Assembly: GCF_900155545.1 (NCBI RefSeq)
Contig: NZ_LT732526.1
Span: forward strand, 2,202,214-2,266,213
Direction: 5' to 3'
Source: Clostridium sp. Marseille-P2415
GTDB taxonomy: Bacteria; Bacillota; Clostridia; Lachnospirales; Lachnospiraceae
Length of the DNA: 64,000 bases
This document shows, one piece after another, positions 25,927-35,681 of the stretch. Within the stretch, counting starts at the first letter, position 1; the number at the start of each line of letters is the position of its first letter. Under the pieces are notes generated by a model. That model was given only the letters and a program-made list of their open reading frames with translations, was not told the origin of the DNA and did not search any database. The position numbers and the translations under genes were made by a program.

Positions 25927-27096
25927 TTAATCATCTAGTGGAAACCAGCCCAAATCAATACACCTTCCAAGATCCCAGCTGTCCCATCCGGTCCAGCCTT
26001 TTGTATTAACCGTATCCGTTAACAGCTTATAGCTCCAGTAGAAATAGCCTGAGCCCTTGGTCCAAGCATGGATCTGCGCCTTTGCCACCGCCCGGTAGAT
26101 TTCTTTTTTCTGCTCTGCGGAAATGGATTTCTTTGATGTACCATTTAAGCCGTTCAGTACCGTCTGTCCGCCTTTTGTATCCCAGCCGCATGCCAGAGAA
26201 TTGAACAGACACCATTCTCCGCATATTACCGGTACATACCGCTGCATTTCTTCTATTTCTTTGGCGTAATGTCCGCTTATGTACTCCAGATAACCTTCCA
26301 CGCTCTGTTCACAGCCCTTCATTTCAGCCATCATCAGATATTGATGGGTATCCAGAACCACATTTTTATATGGGCCCTCCTGCAGGAAATCCTTCCAGGC
26401 TTTCAGCTCAAAGGCATCGTGAAAAACCACGTACTTCTCTTCCGGCATATGCGTTCGGATCCGTTCATAAGCATCTTTATAAAACTGCCGGATAAATTCA
26501 AGACGGATCCCCCTGCTTCCTTTTGCCATTTCCTTATCCGAAGGCGGATAACGTTTTTGTACAGCCATGAGTTCCCAAATGCTTTCTGTTGCAGGTTCGT
26601 TCAGCACTTCAATCCCCCATAAGCCTTCTCTTGTTCCGTACCGTTCGGCCAGCCTTTCTAAAACTGTCAGCTCAAATTCTACTTCCGCAGGATTCTGGGC
26701 CCATTTGCATACACCGCTGATGCCACCGTTATCAAAGCCATTTTGCCCCTCCGGCGCCGTATGCAGATCAATTAAAATCTTTAAGCCATATTTTTCGGCC
26801 CAGTTAAATGCTTTATCCAGTTCTCCGATGCAGCCGGGAAACGGTTCCCTGTCTCCAAAAATAAAATATGGCACCGGGATACGGACCGCATCCATATTCC
26901 AGGATTTTATGGTCACAAAATCACGCTCGGAAATATATTCGCTCCGATGTATTTTGATCCTGGCCTCATATACCTCTCTGGATAATTGGCGCGGCAGCCA
27001 ATATTCATCCTCTGCTGTTGTCCCTTCAAACAAAGCCGGATTCATCCATTTTTCCAATACCAGCCAGTTTCCAAGATTAACACCTCTTACATTCAT
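25927..27096 (-). CDS. Glycoside hydrolase family 5 (exo-beta-glucanase type)
   Basis: 389 residues with GH5 barrel motifs: RGVNLGNWL at the start, acid/base Glu167 in GIEVLNEPA, and nucleophile Glu294 in VICGEWCLF. The N-terminal GVNLGNWLVLE and the overall architecture resemble fungal-type exo-beta-1,3-glucanases (GH5_9) more than endocellulases. No signal peptide, so it should process short imported beta-glucosides. First gene of the operon, with AAAGGAG six to seven bases before the ATG; divergent from an AraC regulator. Confidence 0.87.
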   Translation of the reverse strand: MNVRGVNLGNWLVLEKWMNPALFEGTTAEDEYWLPRQLSREVYEARIKIHRSEYISERDFVTIKSWNMDAVRIPVPYFIFGDREPFPGCIGELDKAFNWAEKYGLKILIDLHTAPEGQNGFDNGGISGVCKWAQNPAEVEFELTVLERLAERYGTREGLWGIEVLNEPATESIWELMAVQKRYPPSDKEMAKGSRGIRLEFIRQFYKDAYERIRTHMPEEKYVVFHDAFELKAWKDFLQEGPYKNVVLDTHQYLMMAEMKGCEQSVEGYLEYISGHYAKEIEEMQRYVPVICGEWCLFNSLACGWDTKGGQTVLNGLNGTSKKSISAEQKKEIYRAVAKAQIHAWTKGSGYFYWSYKLLTDTVNTKGWTGWDSWDLGRCIDLGWFPLDD

Positions 27097-27120
27097 GTAA
27101 ATCTCCTTTTCTTTTTTTCT

Positions 27121-27182
27121 TTGATTTGATTGTAGGATAAGATATAATGATCATATATCACGATGTTCCGTTTTATATCACG
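27121..27182 (+). promoter_or_regulatory. Promoter of the AraC gene with paired direct repeats
   Basis: -35 TTGATT (27121-27126), 16-base spacer, -10 TATAAT (27143-27148). TATATCACG occurs at 27154-27162 and again at 27174-27182, 20 bases apart, in the region between the divergent genes. Two sites on the same face of the helix are the usual arrangement for AraC-type proteins, so this may be the site for autoregulation and control of the GH operon. Confidence 0.55.
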
Positions 27183-27204
27183 TTTTCCATACAAGGGAGG
27201 TTCC

Positions 27205-28410
27205 ATGAACACGAATTATCTGATTCAGCATATTTCCTATCATCTTCATACGTTTGTCCGGTCCTATTCTCTTAACAAACAACTGCTAAGCTCTTTCTGT
27301 GCCCGCATGAATTTTGATGACATGCCGCTGGCATTGCCCGGGACCCGGGAGTTTATCCTGGATATCCCGCCGGCTAAGCTACCTTTGCTTACTTCTGTTA
27401 ACGGTGAAATCGTTTACGCAGCGGTTGCCGCACCGGACCGGCTTTTCCTGATCGGTCCCGTATGCTTTAACACTCCCGTACAGATCAATCACCGGATATC
27501 CGGCGCTGCAGTGGATTCCTCCTGGAAGCAGAATATTTTCTGCTGTGATTTCGATGATTTCGCCAGGGATGTACTTCTGATACACAATCTGTTTCAGGAC
27601 AATGCGCTTGATATGGATGATTTGATCTCGTTAAACTGCGTGGATCCTATGACCAGTGAATACGTTCACAAGAATTTTTCGGAGCTGGTATTTGAAAATC
27701 GGGAATCCGGAAAAAAACACAATCCTTTTGACCAGGAGATCCGGGAATTCACCAGTATTGAAAATGGGGATATCAGGCAGCTTGAGCAGAGCTGGGCGGA
27801 AGACTACACCGGAAAGCTCGGTACATTGGCAAAAGATAAGATGAGGAGCTTTAAAAATATCTGCATCGTTGTCATCACACTTGCGAGCCGTGCAGCCATC
27901 CGGGGCGGAGTCAGCCCGGAAATTTCTTTTTCCCTGAGCGATATTTATATCATGAAAATTGAGGAAGCCAGCGATATCGCAACATTGACCCATTTGAAAA
28001 ACAGTGCGGAATACGAATATGCGATGATGGTGCAGGAAATAAAGGAGCGCAGGAAAGGAAAACAGGAAAGGGAGAAAAATCCGAGGATCGATCTATGCAA
28101 GGATTATATTTTTGCTCATCTCCATGGAAAAATCCAGGTTGCAGAGATCGCAGAAAAATTAGATATGAACCCGAAATACTTATCAGATCTTTTTAAACAA
28201 TGGGAGGGGATATCCATTACCGATTATATCCTGAATGAAAAAATAAAACTGGCAAAAAACCTTCTGGTTTATTCCAGATACCATTATATTGAAATAGCGG
28301 CTTATCTTGGCTTTTCCTCTCAAAGCCATCTGGGAAAGCAGTTTAAAAAAGTTACTGGCATGACTCTGAAGCAGTATCGTACCAGATACGGAGTGAAGGA
28401 ATTTATTTAA
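27205..28410 (+). CDS. AraC family regulator of the glycan operon
   Basis: 401 residues from 27205, with GGGAGG before the ATG; the frame opens earlier at 27163 without a site. Residues 1-295 form an unrecognised sensor region with no cupin motif seen. The C-terminal ~100 residues are a double helix-turn-helix (KIQVAEIAEKLDMNPKYLSD and EIAAYLGFSSQSHLGKQFKK). It is divergent from the GH5-symporter-GH42-GH43 operon, which it probably activates in the presence of the substrate. The inducer is not known. Confidence 0.88.
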   Translation: MNTNYLIQHISYHLHTFVRSYSLNKQLLSSFCARMNFDDMPLALPGTREFILDIPPAKLPLLTSVNGEIVYAAVAAPDRLFLIGPVCFNTPVQINHRISGAAVDSSWKQNIFCCDFDDFARDVLLIHNLFQDNALDMDDLISLNCVDPMTSEYVHKNFSELVFENRESGKKHNPFDQEIREFTSIENGDIRQLEQSWAEDYTGKLGTLAKDKMRSFKNICIVVITLASRAAIRGGVSPEISFSLSDIYIMKIEEASDIATLTHLKNSAEYEYAMMVQEIKERRKGKQEREKNPRIDLCKDYIFAHLHGKIQVAEIAEKLDMNPKYLSDLFKQWEGISITDYILNEKIKLAKNLLVYSRYHYIEIAAYLGFSSQSHLGKQFKKVTGMTLKQYRTRYGVKEFI

Positions 28411-28420
28411 GCGAAAAACA

Positions 28421-28442
28421 GCCGCAGAACATTTTCTGCGGC
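28421..28442 (-). terminator. Terminator after the CoA-transferase gene
   Basis: Minus strand: GCCGCAGAA, 4-base loop, TTCTGCGGC, then TGTTTTTC. It ends the nine-gene acyl-CoA operon and lies tail-to-tail with the AraC gene. Confidence 0.8.
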
Positions 28443-28479
28443 TCCTTCCTCTTCTATCTCTGTTTATCCGAAGACTTAT

Positions 28480-29724
28480 CTAGTTTTTCCTCTCATCCTC
28501 CCACACATAAAGGATCCCCTTCTCTTGAAACTCCTTTATCTGTTCTTTGCTGTAACCCAGATCTTTTAAGATCTCCGGCCCCTGCTCTCCGATCAGAGGG
28601 CCTCCTTTGTACTCCGGAACGCCCATTTCCTGGAACTTGACCGGCGGCCTTACCAGAGTGCGGACATTCCCATTGCTGTACTGCATTTTATAGAAGCAGT
28701 CATTGGCCCACGCCTGCTCATCCTTAAGAATTTCTTCCCAGGACTGGGCAACGCTGAATGCGATGTCGTGTTCCTTTAAAACCGGAATCCATTCTCTGGC
28801 CGTTTTCTTTTCCATTGCTTCCATACAGATGTCGTAAACCTCTGTGCCAAGACCTTTGGCCTGAAGATTCCGGATCGGGAAGTAATTCTCATTTTCAATT
28901 AAATCTTCTCTTCCCAGCGCCTTCATGAACTGCTTATAGTAGGTGTTATAATCCGGCATACAGGTCTGAATGAATCTGTCGTCTTTTGTCCGCCAGGCCG
29001 CATTAAAGGGGTTGGCACTCTCCCTGATGTTAATGGGATATTCCCTTGCCGGACCGTCGTAATTGGCTGCCTGGATCATCATGCCCATGTTATAGACAGC
29101 AGTCTCAAACAGACTGGTCTCCACCTTTTCTCCCTGTCCGGTTTCTTTTGCATGGTATAATGCCGCAAGGATTCCTGCCGCAAGGTTCATAGCCACGTTA
29201 TGATCGCCCACCCCTGGAACCACGTTCATCGGAACCGTTCCTCTCTGGCGGAGGGAATGGAGATAGCCCCCTCTTGCAAAGAATGCCGTGAAATCAAATC
29301 CCGGGAGATCCTTATCCGGGCCGTATTCTCCGTATCCGGTTACCATGGCGTAAACCAGCTTCGGATATTTCACCTTTAATGTTTCATAGTCAAGCCCCGC
29401 CCGTTCAAGGGCCTGGACCCTCCAGTTTGTAATCAGTACATCCGCATCCTCCAAAAGCTTAAAAAATGCCTCTTTTCCTTCGGGCGCCTTCATGTTGAGA
29501 GAGATGCACCGCTTGTTTCCGTTTTCTAAGTCCCAGGTCGTATTTTCATACATGTCAAGAGGCCTTCCTTCGGATGGGGCCGTATGTCTTAACGGATCTC
29601 CCTTGGCAGATTCGATTTTAATGACATCCGCTCCGCAGTCCGCAAGGAAACGTCCCGCGCCTGCAGCCGCAATAAAGGTTGCCAGCTCTACTACCTTGAT
29701 TCCATTAAGCAGTTTCTTTTCCAT
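28480..29724 (-). CDS. Family III (CaiB/BaiF) CoA-transferase
   Basis: 414 residues. Family III features: an N-terminal Rossmann part (VVELATFIAAAGAGRFLADCGADVIKIE, read in two pieces) and the likely catalytic Asp174 in GVGDHNVAMN, which forms the aspartyl-CoA anhydride. It moves CoA between acids without ATP, as FldA/HadA do for aryl- or isocaproyl 2-hydroxy acids and CarA does for caffeate. Last gene of the operon, 14 bases after etfA, with AAAGGAGG upstream. In this setting it would recycle CoA from the saturated product to fresh substrate, after priming by the acyl-CoA synthetase of the same operon. Confidence 0.88.
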   Translation of the reverse strand: MEKKLLNGIKVVELATFIAAAGAGRFLADCGADVIKIESAKGDPLRHTAPSEGRPLDMYENTTWDLENGNKRCISLNMKAPEGKEAFFKLLEDADVLITNWRVQALERAGLDYETLKVKYPKLVYAMVTGYGEYGPDKDLPGFDFTAFFARGGYLHSLRQRGTVPMNVVPGVGDHNVAMNLAAGILAALYHAKETGQGEKVETSLFETAVYNMGMMIQAANYDGPAREYPINIRESANPFNAAWRTKDDRFIQTCMPDYNTYYKQFMKALGREDLIENENYFPIRNLQAKGLGTEVYDICMEAMEKKTAREWIPVLKEHDIAFSVAQSWEEILKDEQAWANDCFYKMQYSNGNVRTLVRPPVKFQEMGVPEYKGGPLIGEQGPEILKDLGYSKEQIKEFQEKGILYVWEDERKN

Positions 29725-29738
29725 TTTAAATCCCTCCT

Positions 29739-30920
29739 TTATTTGTCCAGCGCTTCTATTAGCGCGGGGATCACCTGATAAAGATCCCCTACGATGCCGT
29801 AATCGGCCACTTCAAAAATCGGAGCCCCCGGATTTTTATTGATCGCAATGATCTGCTCCGAATTCTGCATACCTGCCACATGCTGAATGGCACCGGAAAT
29901 GCCGCAGGCAAAATACAGCTTGGGCCGCACCGTGGTTCCGGTCTGTCCCACCTGATACGAATGGTCGATCCAGCCTGCGTCAACCGCAGCACGGCTTGCT
30001 GCGACAACACCGCCCAGCTTATCGGCCAGCTTCTTTAACAGTTCAAAGCCTTCGGCGCCGCCAAGCCCCATACCGCCGGATACGATGATCTCCGCGTCGG
30101 TTAAGGATACCGCCTCTCCTGCCTGCTTCACCACCTCAAGGATGCGGGTCCTTAAGTCCTCTTTTTTTAAATTCACGGAAAGAGGAATGACCTGGCCCTT
30201 CCGGCCCTCCTGCCTTTCGGCTTTTTCCATAACTCCCGGGCGTACTGTGGACATCTGGGGCCTGTGGTTCGGACAGACGATGGTTGCCATTAAATTTCCG
30301 CCAAAGGCCGGGCGGGTCTGCTTGATTTTCTTATCCTCCGGATCGATCTCCAGCCTGGTGCAGTCGGCAGTCAGCCCGGTATTGCAGCGGACTGCCAGGC
30401 AGGGACCTAAATCCCTGCCGATGTGGGTAGCTCCCAGAAGGACGATTTCAGGCTTATACGATTTGACCGCATCGTGAATGACCGCCGTATAAGCACCGGT
30501 GCGGTAGGACTCCAGTTCTTTCTGATCTGCGAGATAGACTTTATCCGCTCCATATTCAAACAGCTCATCCACAAGACCTTCCACCTGGCTTCCGCATAAA
30601 ACGGTACAAAGGCTGCATCCGATCTGATCCGCCAGCTTCCGTCCTTCTCCCAGAAGCTCCCTCACCACCGGCATGAGCGCTCCTTCTCTTTGCTCCGCAA
30701 ATACCCATACATCCCGGTACTCTGATAAATCAGCAGTTTCCTTTCGCTCTTCTTCCTTTTCTATTGCATGAAACGGACACTTTTCCACGCAGACACCGCA
30801 GCCGGTACAGGCGGTACCAATGACGGCCAGCTTATTTTCCATTGTAATTGCTTCGAATGGGCAGTTCTTCACGCAGACAGAACAGCCCCTGCATTTTTCT
30901 TTTATTACATTTACTGCCAT
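29739..30920 (-). CDS. etfA: Electron transfer flavoprotein alpha subunit with N-terminal 2[4Fe-4S] ferredoxin domain
   Basis: 393 residues. Residues 1-60 are a two-cluster ferredoxin (Cys10, 13, 16, 20 and Cys38, 41, 44, 48). The rest is EtfA, with the C-terminal FAD-binding segment [20 protein letters not shown] and [19 protein letters not shown]. The extra ferredoxin is the feature of CarE in Acetobacterium woodii caffeyl-CoA reductase and of several bifurcating Etf proteins. With EtfB and the acyl-CoA dehydrogenase upstream it should couple NADH oxidation to enoyl-CoA and ferredoxin reduction. Cytoplasmic. AAAGGAGG precedes the ATG. Confidence 0.92.
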   Translation of the reverse strand: MAVNVIKEKCRGCSVCVKNCPFEAITMENKLAVIGTACTGCGVCVEKCPFHAIEKEEERKETADLSEYRDVWVFAEQREGALMPVVRELLGEGRKLADQIGCSLCTVLCGSQVEGLVDELFEYGADKVYLADQKELESYRTGAYTAVIHDAVKSYKPEIVLLGATHIGRDLGPCLAVRCNTGLTADCTRLEIDPEDKKIKQTRPAFGGNLMATIVCPNHRPQMSTVRPGVMEKAERQEGRKGQVIPLSVNLKKEDLRTRILEVVKQAGEAVSLTDAEIIVSGGMGLGGAEGFELLKKLADKLGGVVAASRAAVDAGWIDHSYQVGQTGTTVRPKLYFACGISGAIQHVAGMQNSEQIIAINKNPGAPIFEVADYGIVGDLYQVIPALIEALDK

Positions 30921-30946
30921 GTGAACCTTCCTCCTTTTTCCGGGTC

Positions 30947-31741
30947 TTAAAGATAATGCTTCTCTCTCAGTTTTTCTGTCAAAAGCTCTGCCATTTCGGC
31001 CGCTGTTCCGGCGAGCATTTCCCCTTTTCCCTTGGGAGCAGGAGTAAAGGAACGGAAAACCTGGGTCGGGGAAGCATTTAAACCGCAGTCTTTCGGATCC
31101 AGTCCGACATCCTCATGGTTCCATATGGTAACCTTTTTTGCATATGCGTCAATGATGCCGCCTATGCTCATGTAGCGCGGCTCATTTAATTCTTTTACCG
31201 CAGTAAGAAGACAGGGCATCTGGACTTCCAGAATTTCATACCCGTTTTCCAGCTGCCTTTGTACAATGGCCTTTCCCTCACAAAGCTTCACATCCTGCAC
31301 ATAGGTCACAACCGGGATCCCAAGTCTTAAAGCTGCCTGGGGGCCGACCTGGGCCGTATCCCCGTCAATGGCCTGGCGTCCTGCAAAAATAACATCATAA
31401 TCCCCGATTTTCTTAATACCGGCGGCAATGGTGGTGGAGGTGGCACAGGTGTCGGCCCCGCCAAAAGCGCGGTCACTGAGCAGATAAGCCTCATCCGCTC
31501 CCATAGCCAGGCATTCTCTTAACATATCGTCGGCCTGAGGCGGTCCCATGGTGATGACGGAAACCGTGGTTCCCGGCGTTTCGTCTTTTATTTTCAATGC
31601 CTCTTCCAGGGCATTTGCATCATCCGGATTTAAAATGCTGGGAACTCCGTCGCGGATCAATGTGCCCTTTACCGGATCAATTTTGACCTCATTGGTATCC
31701 GGCACCTGTTTCACACAAACCAAAATCTTCATCGTCTTCAT
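30947..31741 (-). CDS. etfB: Electron transfer flavoprotein beta subunit
   Basis: 264 residues (261 if started at 31732, [13 protein letters not shown]). The EtfB signature is present at the N-terminus ([15 protein letters not shown]) and in the AMP/FAD-binding region ([17 protein letters not shown]). In bifurcating Etf the beta subunit binds the FAD that splits electrons; the family pattern is compatible but cannot prove bifurcation. It lies 19 bases after the acyl-CoA dehydrogenase and 26 before etfA. AAGGAG lies only 2 bases before the first ATG and 11 before the second, so the start is ambiguous. Confidence 0.92.
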   Translation of the reverse strand: MKTMKILVCVKQVPDTNEVKIDPVKGTLIRDGVPSILNPDDANALEEALKIKDETPGTTVSVITMGPPQADDMLRECLAMGADEAYLLSDRAFGGADTCATSTTIAAGIKKIGDYDVIFAGRQAIDGDTAQVGPQAALRLGIPVVTYVQDVKLCEGKAIVQRQLENGYEILEVQMPCLLTAVKELNEPRYMSIGGIIDAYAKKVTIWNHEDVGLDPKDCGLNASPTQVFRSFTPAPKGKGEMLAGTAAEMAELLTEKLREKHYL

Positions 31742-31760
31742 TACTCCTTCCGTGTAGTCA

Positions 31761-32903
31761 TTATTTCTTAAGCAGTTTTCCGGAAATCACCAGCTGCTGG
31801 ATCTGTGAGGTGCCTTCGTAGATGGTGAACACACGGCAGTCCCGGTACATGCGCTCGATCTTATAATCCTTGATGAAGCCGTAGCCGCCATGAATCTGGA
31901 GGGCCTTTGAAGCGATTTCATTGCAGACCTCGGAAGCGTAGTATTTTGCCATAGAAGCCTCCATACTTGCAGGCTGATGGGTGTCCATTAAATAGGCGGT
32001 CTTATAAACCAGCTGCTTAGCCGCCTCCAGCTTTGTGGCCATATCTGCGATCATAAAGGCGATCGCCTGGAAATCCCCGATCCGTTTTCCGAACTGTTTC
32101 CTTTCCTTTGCATATTTGACCGCCTCGTCTAAGGCTCCCTGGGCAACTCCGATTGACTGGGCAGCCACTCCCATGCGGCCGGTATCCAGGGTCTTCATGG
32201 CGTTTATGAAGCCCATGCCTTCCTCTCCTAAAAGGTTCTCTGCCGGAATCCTTGCGTTATCCATGATGATATCGCTGGTGGCACAGCCGATAACCCCCAT
32301 TTTATGTTCCGGCTTTCCGCAGGATATTCCAGGAGTATGTTTCATATCCACGATAAAAGCGCTGATGCCTTTTGTCCCTTTTGTTACATCCGTTTTTGCA
32401 TAAACCACCGCATAGTCCGCCAAAGGCGCCATGGTGATGAAGGTCTTTCTTCCATTTAATATGTAGGAATCCCCTTCCCTTCGCGCAGTGGACTGCATAC
32501 CGCCTGCATCAGAACCGGCACCCGGTTCCGTCAGGGCAAAGCAGAGCTTTTTCTCACCGCTTATCAATGGGGGAAGGTACTTTCTTTTCTGTTCCTCCGT
32601 GCCTGATAATAAAAGGGGGCCTCCGGAAAGGGAATTGGGGGAAGATACATAAATGCTTGCAACCCCGCTGACCCGCGCTATTTCCTCCATCACCAGTACA
32701 TAACAGCGGGCATCACCGCCTGAACCGCCGTATTCCTTTGGCGTCTTAATGCCGAAGAATCCGGCTTTCCCCATTTTATAAAGGATCTCCTCCGGAAATG
32801 TCCCGCTCTCCTCGACCTCATCAAGGATTTCATTGGTCAGTTCTTTTTCCGCAAACTCTTTCGCCAGTTTCCGGACAAGCTCATGCTGTTTTGTAAAATA
32901 CAT
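31761..32903 (-). CDS. Acyl-CoA dehydrogenase (enoyl-CoA reductase partner of Etf)
   Basis: 380 residues, the standard length. FAD and substrate motifs: FALTEPGAGSDAGGMQSTAR, FITMAPLADYAVVYAKT, and the C-terminal QIHGGYGFIKDYKIERMYRD with the catalytic base Glu in TIYEGTSQIQ. With the neighbouring ferredoxin-type Etf it should work in the reductive direction, as AcdB in the Clostridioides had operon or CarC in caffeate respiration. AAGGAGG stands well before the ATG. The acyl specificity cannot be read from the sequence. Confidence 0.92.
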   Translation of the reverse strand: MYFTKQHELVRKLAKEFAEKELTNEILDEVEESGTFPEEILYKMGKAGFFGIKTPKEYGGSGGDARCYVLVMEEIARVSGVASIYVSSPNSLSGGPLLLSGTEEQKRKYLPPLISGEKKLCFALTEPGAGSDAGGMQSTARREGDSYILNGRKTFITMAPLADYAVVYAKTDVTKGTKGISAFIVDMKHTPGISCGKPEHKMGVIGCATSDIIMDNARIPAENLLGEEGMGFINAMKTLDTGRMGVAAQSIGVAQGALDEAVKYAKERKQFGKRIGDFQAIAFMIADMATKLEAAKQLVYKTAYLMDTHQPASMEASMAKYYASEVCNEIASKALQIHGGYGFIKDYKIERMYRDCRVFTIYEGTSQIQQLVISGKLLKK

Positions 32904-32915
32904 GTTGTTTCCTCC

Positions 32916-34499
32916 TTAACCTCTTTTCGCTAACCGCTTCCCGACTTCCTGCCGTAACGCATGGACCATAACCTTGCCGCTATTACCAAAAGGAAATGAA
33001 TCAAACCGGTAAACATATTTCGGAACCTTGTAATCCGCCAGATTCTGCCGGACGTATTCTCTGACCCTTTCTTCGGAAAGCTCTGTGCCCGGCTCCGTGA
33101 TGATACAGGCGGCGATTTCCTCCTGAAGAACCTCGGCATCAACTCCTACCACCTTCACATCCTTGATTTCCGGAAGTTCCAGAATGCAGTTTTCAATTTC
33201 CACCGGTGCAATGTTTTCACCGCCCCGGATAATCATTTCTTTTTTCCGCCCTGTTATATGAAGATCACCATCTTCATCCAGATAACCGCAATCTCCGGTA
33301 TGAAGCCAGCCCTCCTCATCAAGCACTTCTCCGGTTTCCTTCTTCCTGTTATAGTAGCCCTTCATGATGTGATAGCCCCGGGACTGGATTTCCCCAACGC
33401 TTCCGGTTTTTGCAGTGCTCTTTCTTTCTTCATCCCAGATCCTTAATTCCGTATAAGGGATCTTTTTTCCTACCGTAAGCGCCTTTCGGGAGACCGGGTC
33501 AAAATACCCGGTCATGGTGATCGCAGGGGAAGACTCTGTCTGCCCATAGGAAGGCTGCAGATGTTCCATCTTTAATTCTTCACAGATACTGATATAATCC
33601 GAAGGGTGAATGGCAGAACCCGCGATAATTCCGCTCTTTAGGGAGCTTAGATCGTATTCTTTTCTCCTTAAGTTCTTTACCATAGCCAAGAACATACTGG
33701 GAACACCGTTTAGAATGGTGCAGGAATTCTTTTGTATGTTTTCCATGACTCCAACAGACTTATAATACTGGTTCACATAGATCGCTGCCCCGGCATGGAC
33801 AGCGGACAGAATGCCCGCTGTGATGCCAAAGCAGTGGAATAAGGGAACGGATAAGCACATGCGGTCACTCTCATTCCAGTGCATGGAACGTACCATCTCA
33901 AAAGAGTTGTTGACCAGGTTCTCATGGCTTAACATCACTCCTTTCGGAACGCCGGAGGTACCGGAGGTGAACAGTATGTTGGCGGTATCCTTTGAAGAGA
34001 TGTCCCGTTCCGTTTCTCTTAAAAGCCGCTCATCTTCCTCCCTGTTTTCGTTCATTTCACAGCCAGGCAGATGTTCCAGGGAAACGGTCCCTTTTAAGAA
34101 GCTGTCCGGAGCAAGAAGACCTGCTTTTGAAATGATTGGCCCGTAGTCCGCATTGCTGCAGTCCTTCCCGTAGAACAGATAGTCTGCATCCGCTTCTTTT
34201 AAAACCCGGTCCAATTCCTGTTCCTTATAGCATGTATTGATCGGGAGCACGACTGCCCCTGACTTCATAAACGCAAAATACGCCATGATCCATTCCGGAC
34301 TGTTGGTCCCCCACAACGCGACATGCTTTCCGCGTGAAATTCCTTTTCTTATAAAGTCAGCTGCCCAAAAATCCGAAATTTCATCCGCCTCTTTCCAGGA
34401 GTAACTTCTGTCCTGGTAGCAGATTCCCACTGCATCCGGCGTTAGAACAGCTCTTTTATGAAGCAGTTCTCCGATTGTTTCTGATAAAAGGCCTGTCAT
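32916..34499 (-). CDS. AMP-forming acyl-CoA synthetase
   Basis: 527 residues from ATG 34499, which has GGAG seven bases upstream; the frame opens at 34532. ANL-superfamily motifs: the P-loop TSGTSGVPKG, then YGQTE, GWLHTGDCGYLDEDG, the hinge RKKEMIIRGGENIAP, and the C-terminal FPFGNSGKV with the adenylating lysine. It converts a carboxylic acid plus ATP and CoA to acyl-CoA, AMP and PPi. Counterpart of CarB in the caffeate operon. Having both a synthetase and a CoA-transferase suggests priming followed by energy-saving CoA recycling. Confidence 0.9.
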   Translation of the reverse strand: MTGLLSETIGELLHKRAVLTPDAVGICYQDRSYSWKEADEISDFWAADFIRKGISRGKHVALWGTNSPEWIMAYFAFMKSGAVVLPINTCYKEQELDRVLKEADADYLFYGKDCSNADYGPIISKAGLLAPDSFLKGTVSLEHLPGCEMNENREEDERLLRETERDISSKDTANILFTSGTSGVPKGVMLSHENLVNNSFEMVRSMHWNESDRMCLSVPLFHCFGITAGILSAVHAGAAIYVNQYYKSVGVMENIQKNSCTILNGVPSMFLAMVKNLRRKEYDLSSLKSGIIAGSAIHPSDYISICEELKMEHLQPSYGQTESSPAITMTGYFDPVSRKALTVGKKIPYTELRIWDEERKSTAKTGSVGEIQSRGYHIMKGYYNRKKETGEVLDEEGWLHTGDCGYLDEDGDLHITGRKKEMIIRGGENIAPVEIENCILELPEIKDVKVVGVDAEVLQEEIAACIITEPGTELSEERVREYVRQNLADYKVPKYVYRFDSFPFGNSGKVMVHALRQEVGKRLAKRG

Positions 34500-34532
34500 A
34501 TTCATTCTCCTGCTGGGGCGTGTTACCGTCAT

Positions 34533-35666
34533 TTATTTTTCGATTTTCCCCATCGCTTCTCCGATCATCCGGATCAGGAACGGAACCAGTACCACTACAA
34601 TGGTTATATAACCCAGATATCCATACCCTACCTTTACCAGCGGAAGGAGTCCGAACTGGGCGATGGCAAATGCAAGAATGGTGCATAAGAGCGCACAGAT
34701 CAACGTTTTTGCCGTAGGCTTTCCGTCATTTCTTCTTTCCTCCGGCTTCTCAAGTGCGACCACAACTCTCTGGACTGCTCCGGCAATCATGTTGACCGCC
34801 GTTGATACCGCTCCCAAAATAATGAGAATGGAAATCATCGGGTTCATGAAGCCGGCTCCCACGCCGCCTTTGATCAGAGTGATGACCGGAAGGGGATCCT
34901 TGGATAAATCCGGATTGGTTGCAACCGCCATGAGACCCAGTGTGGAAAGCATAATCAGTACGGAGTTTACGATAAAACCGTAAATCATGCTTTTCCCGGC
35001 TTCCTTTTCCGATTGAAAGGACTCCGCATGCTGGTATAACAATCCGATGGAAGCCAGCTGGAAAGAACCATAAATAAAGCAGCTCCAGAAAGCAGGACCG
35101 GCAGGTGCAGGATCAGCCCCCAAAGTCTTTATGTTTCCTATGATCTCGCCCCAGCTAACGACAATGTTCGGTATGTACACGATCAAAAGACCTGCTATGA
35201 TGATAACAGACAAAGTGGAAGCCGCTTTTCTTACGAAATTCGTTCCGAAAATAGTCACCACAAAGATAAATAAGCCGATAATCAAGGTACAGGCCATATA
35301 TGGAATTCCGGTCAGAGACTGCATGGTGGAGCCGCCTGTCGCAAAGGCAACGGATGGCGCCAGGCACAGCAATAATATGTATACCAGCTCATAAAGGTTG
35401 GAAAAAATGGGAGCAAATTTTCCGTAAAATTTATTGTTAAAGGTTCTGTAATCATAGGCATCGTGTATTTTTGCAAACCGAAGCCCATACCATTGGAACA
35501 CCGCTCCGATGGCCTGAGCCAGAATCGGGGTGATGAGTGCCCAGATACCAAAAGCAACGAAATACTGCACTAACTGTGCGCCGGAAGCAAATCCTCCGCC
35601 AAACTGTGTTGTAAACCATACGAATGCGACACCCACCGCTACCGGCATTTTATTTTTATCGATCAT
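34533..35666 (-). CDS. YkvI family membrane transporter
   Basis: 377 residues with about 10 hydrophobic helices. The N-terminus VAFVWFTTQFGGGFASGAQLVQYF is typical of the YkvI family, which is distantly related to APC-type amino acid and sodium symporters. Few members have a known substrate. Its place inside the operon, between the dehydratase and the acyl-CoA synthetase, makes it a candidate importer of the organic acid used by the pathway, or an exporter of the reduced product. AGGAGG precedes the start. Confidence 0.85.
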   Translation of the reverse strand: MIDKNKMPVAVGVAFVWFTTQFGGGFASGAQLVQYFVAFGIWALITPILAQAIGAVFQWYGLRFAKIHDAYDYRTFNNKFYGKFAPIFSNLYELVYILLLCLAPSVAFATGGSTMQSLTGIPYMACTLIIGLFIFVVTIFGTNFVRKAASTLSVIIIAGLLIVYIPNIVVSWGEIIGNIKTLGADPAPAGPAFWSCFIYGSFQLASIGLLYQHAESFQSEKEAGKSMIYGFIVNSVLIMLSTLGLMAVATNPDLSKDPLPVITLIKGGVGAGFMNPMISILIILGAVSTAVNMIAGAVQRVVVALEKPEERRNDGKPTAKTLICALLCTILAFAIAQFGLLPLVKVGYGYLGYITIVVVLVPFLIRMIGEAMGKIEK

Positions 35667-35681
35667 GTCCTTCTCCTCCTG

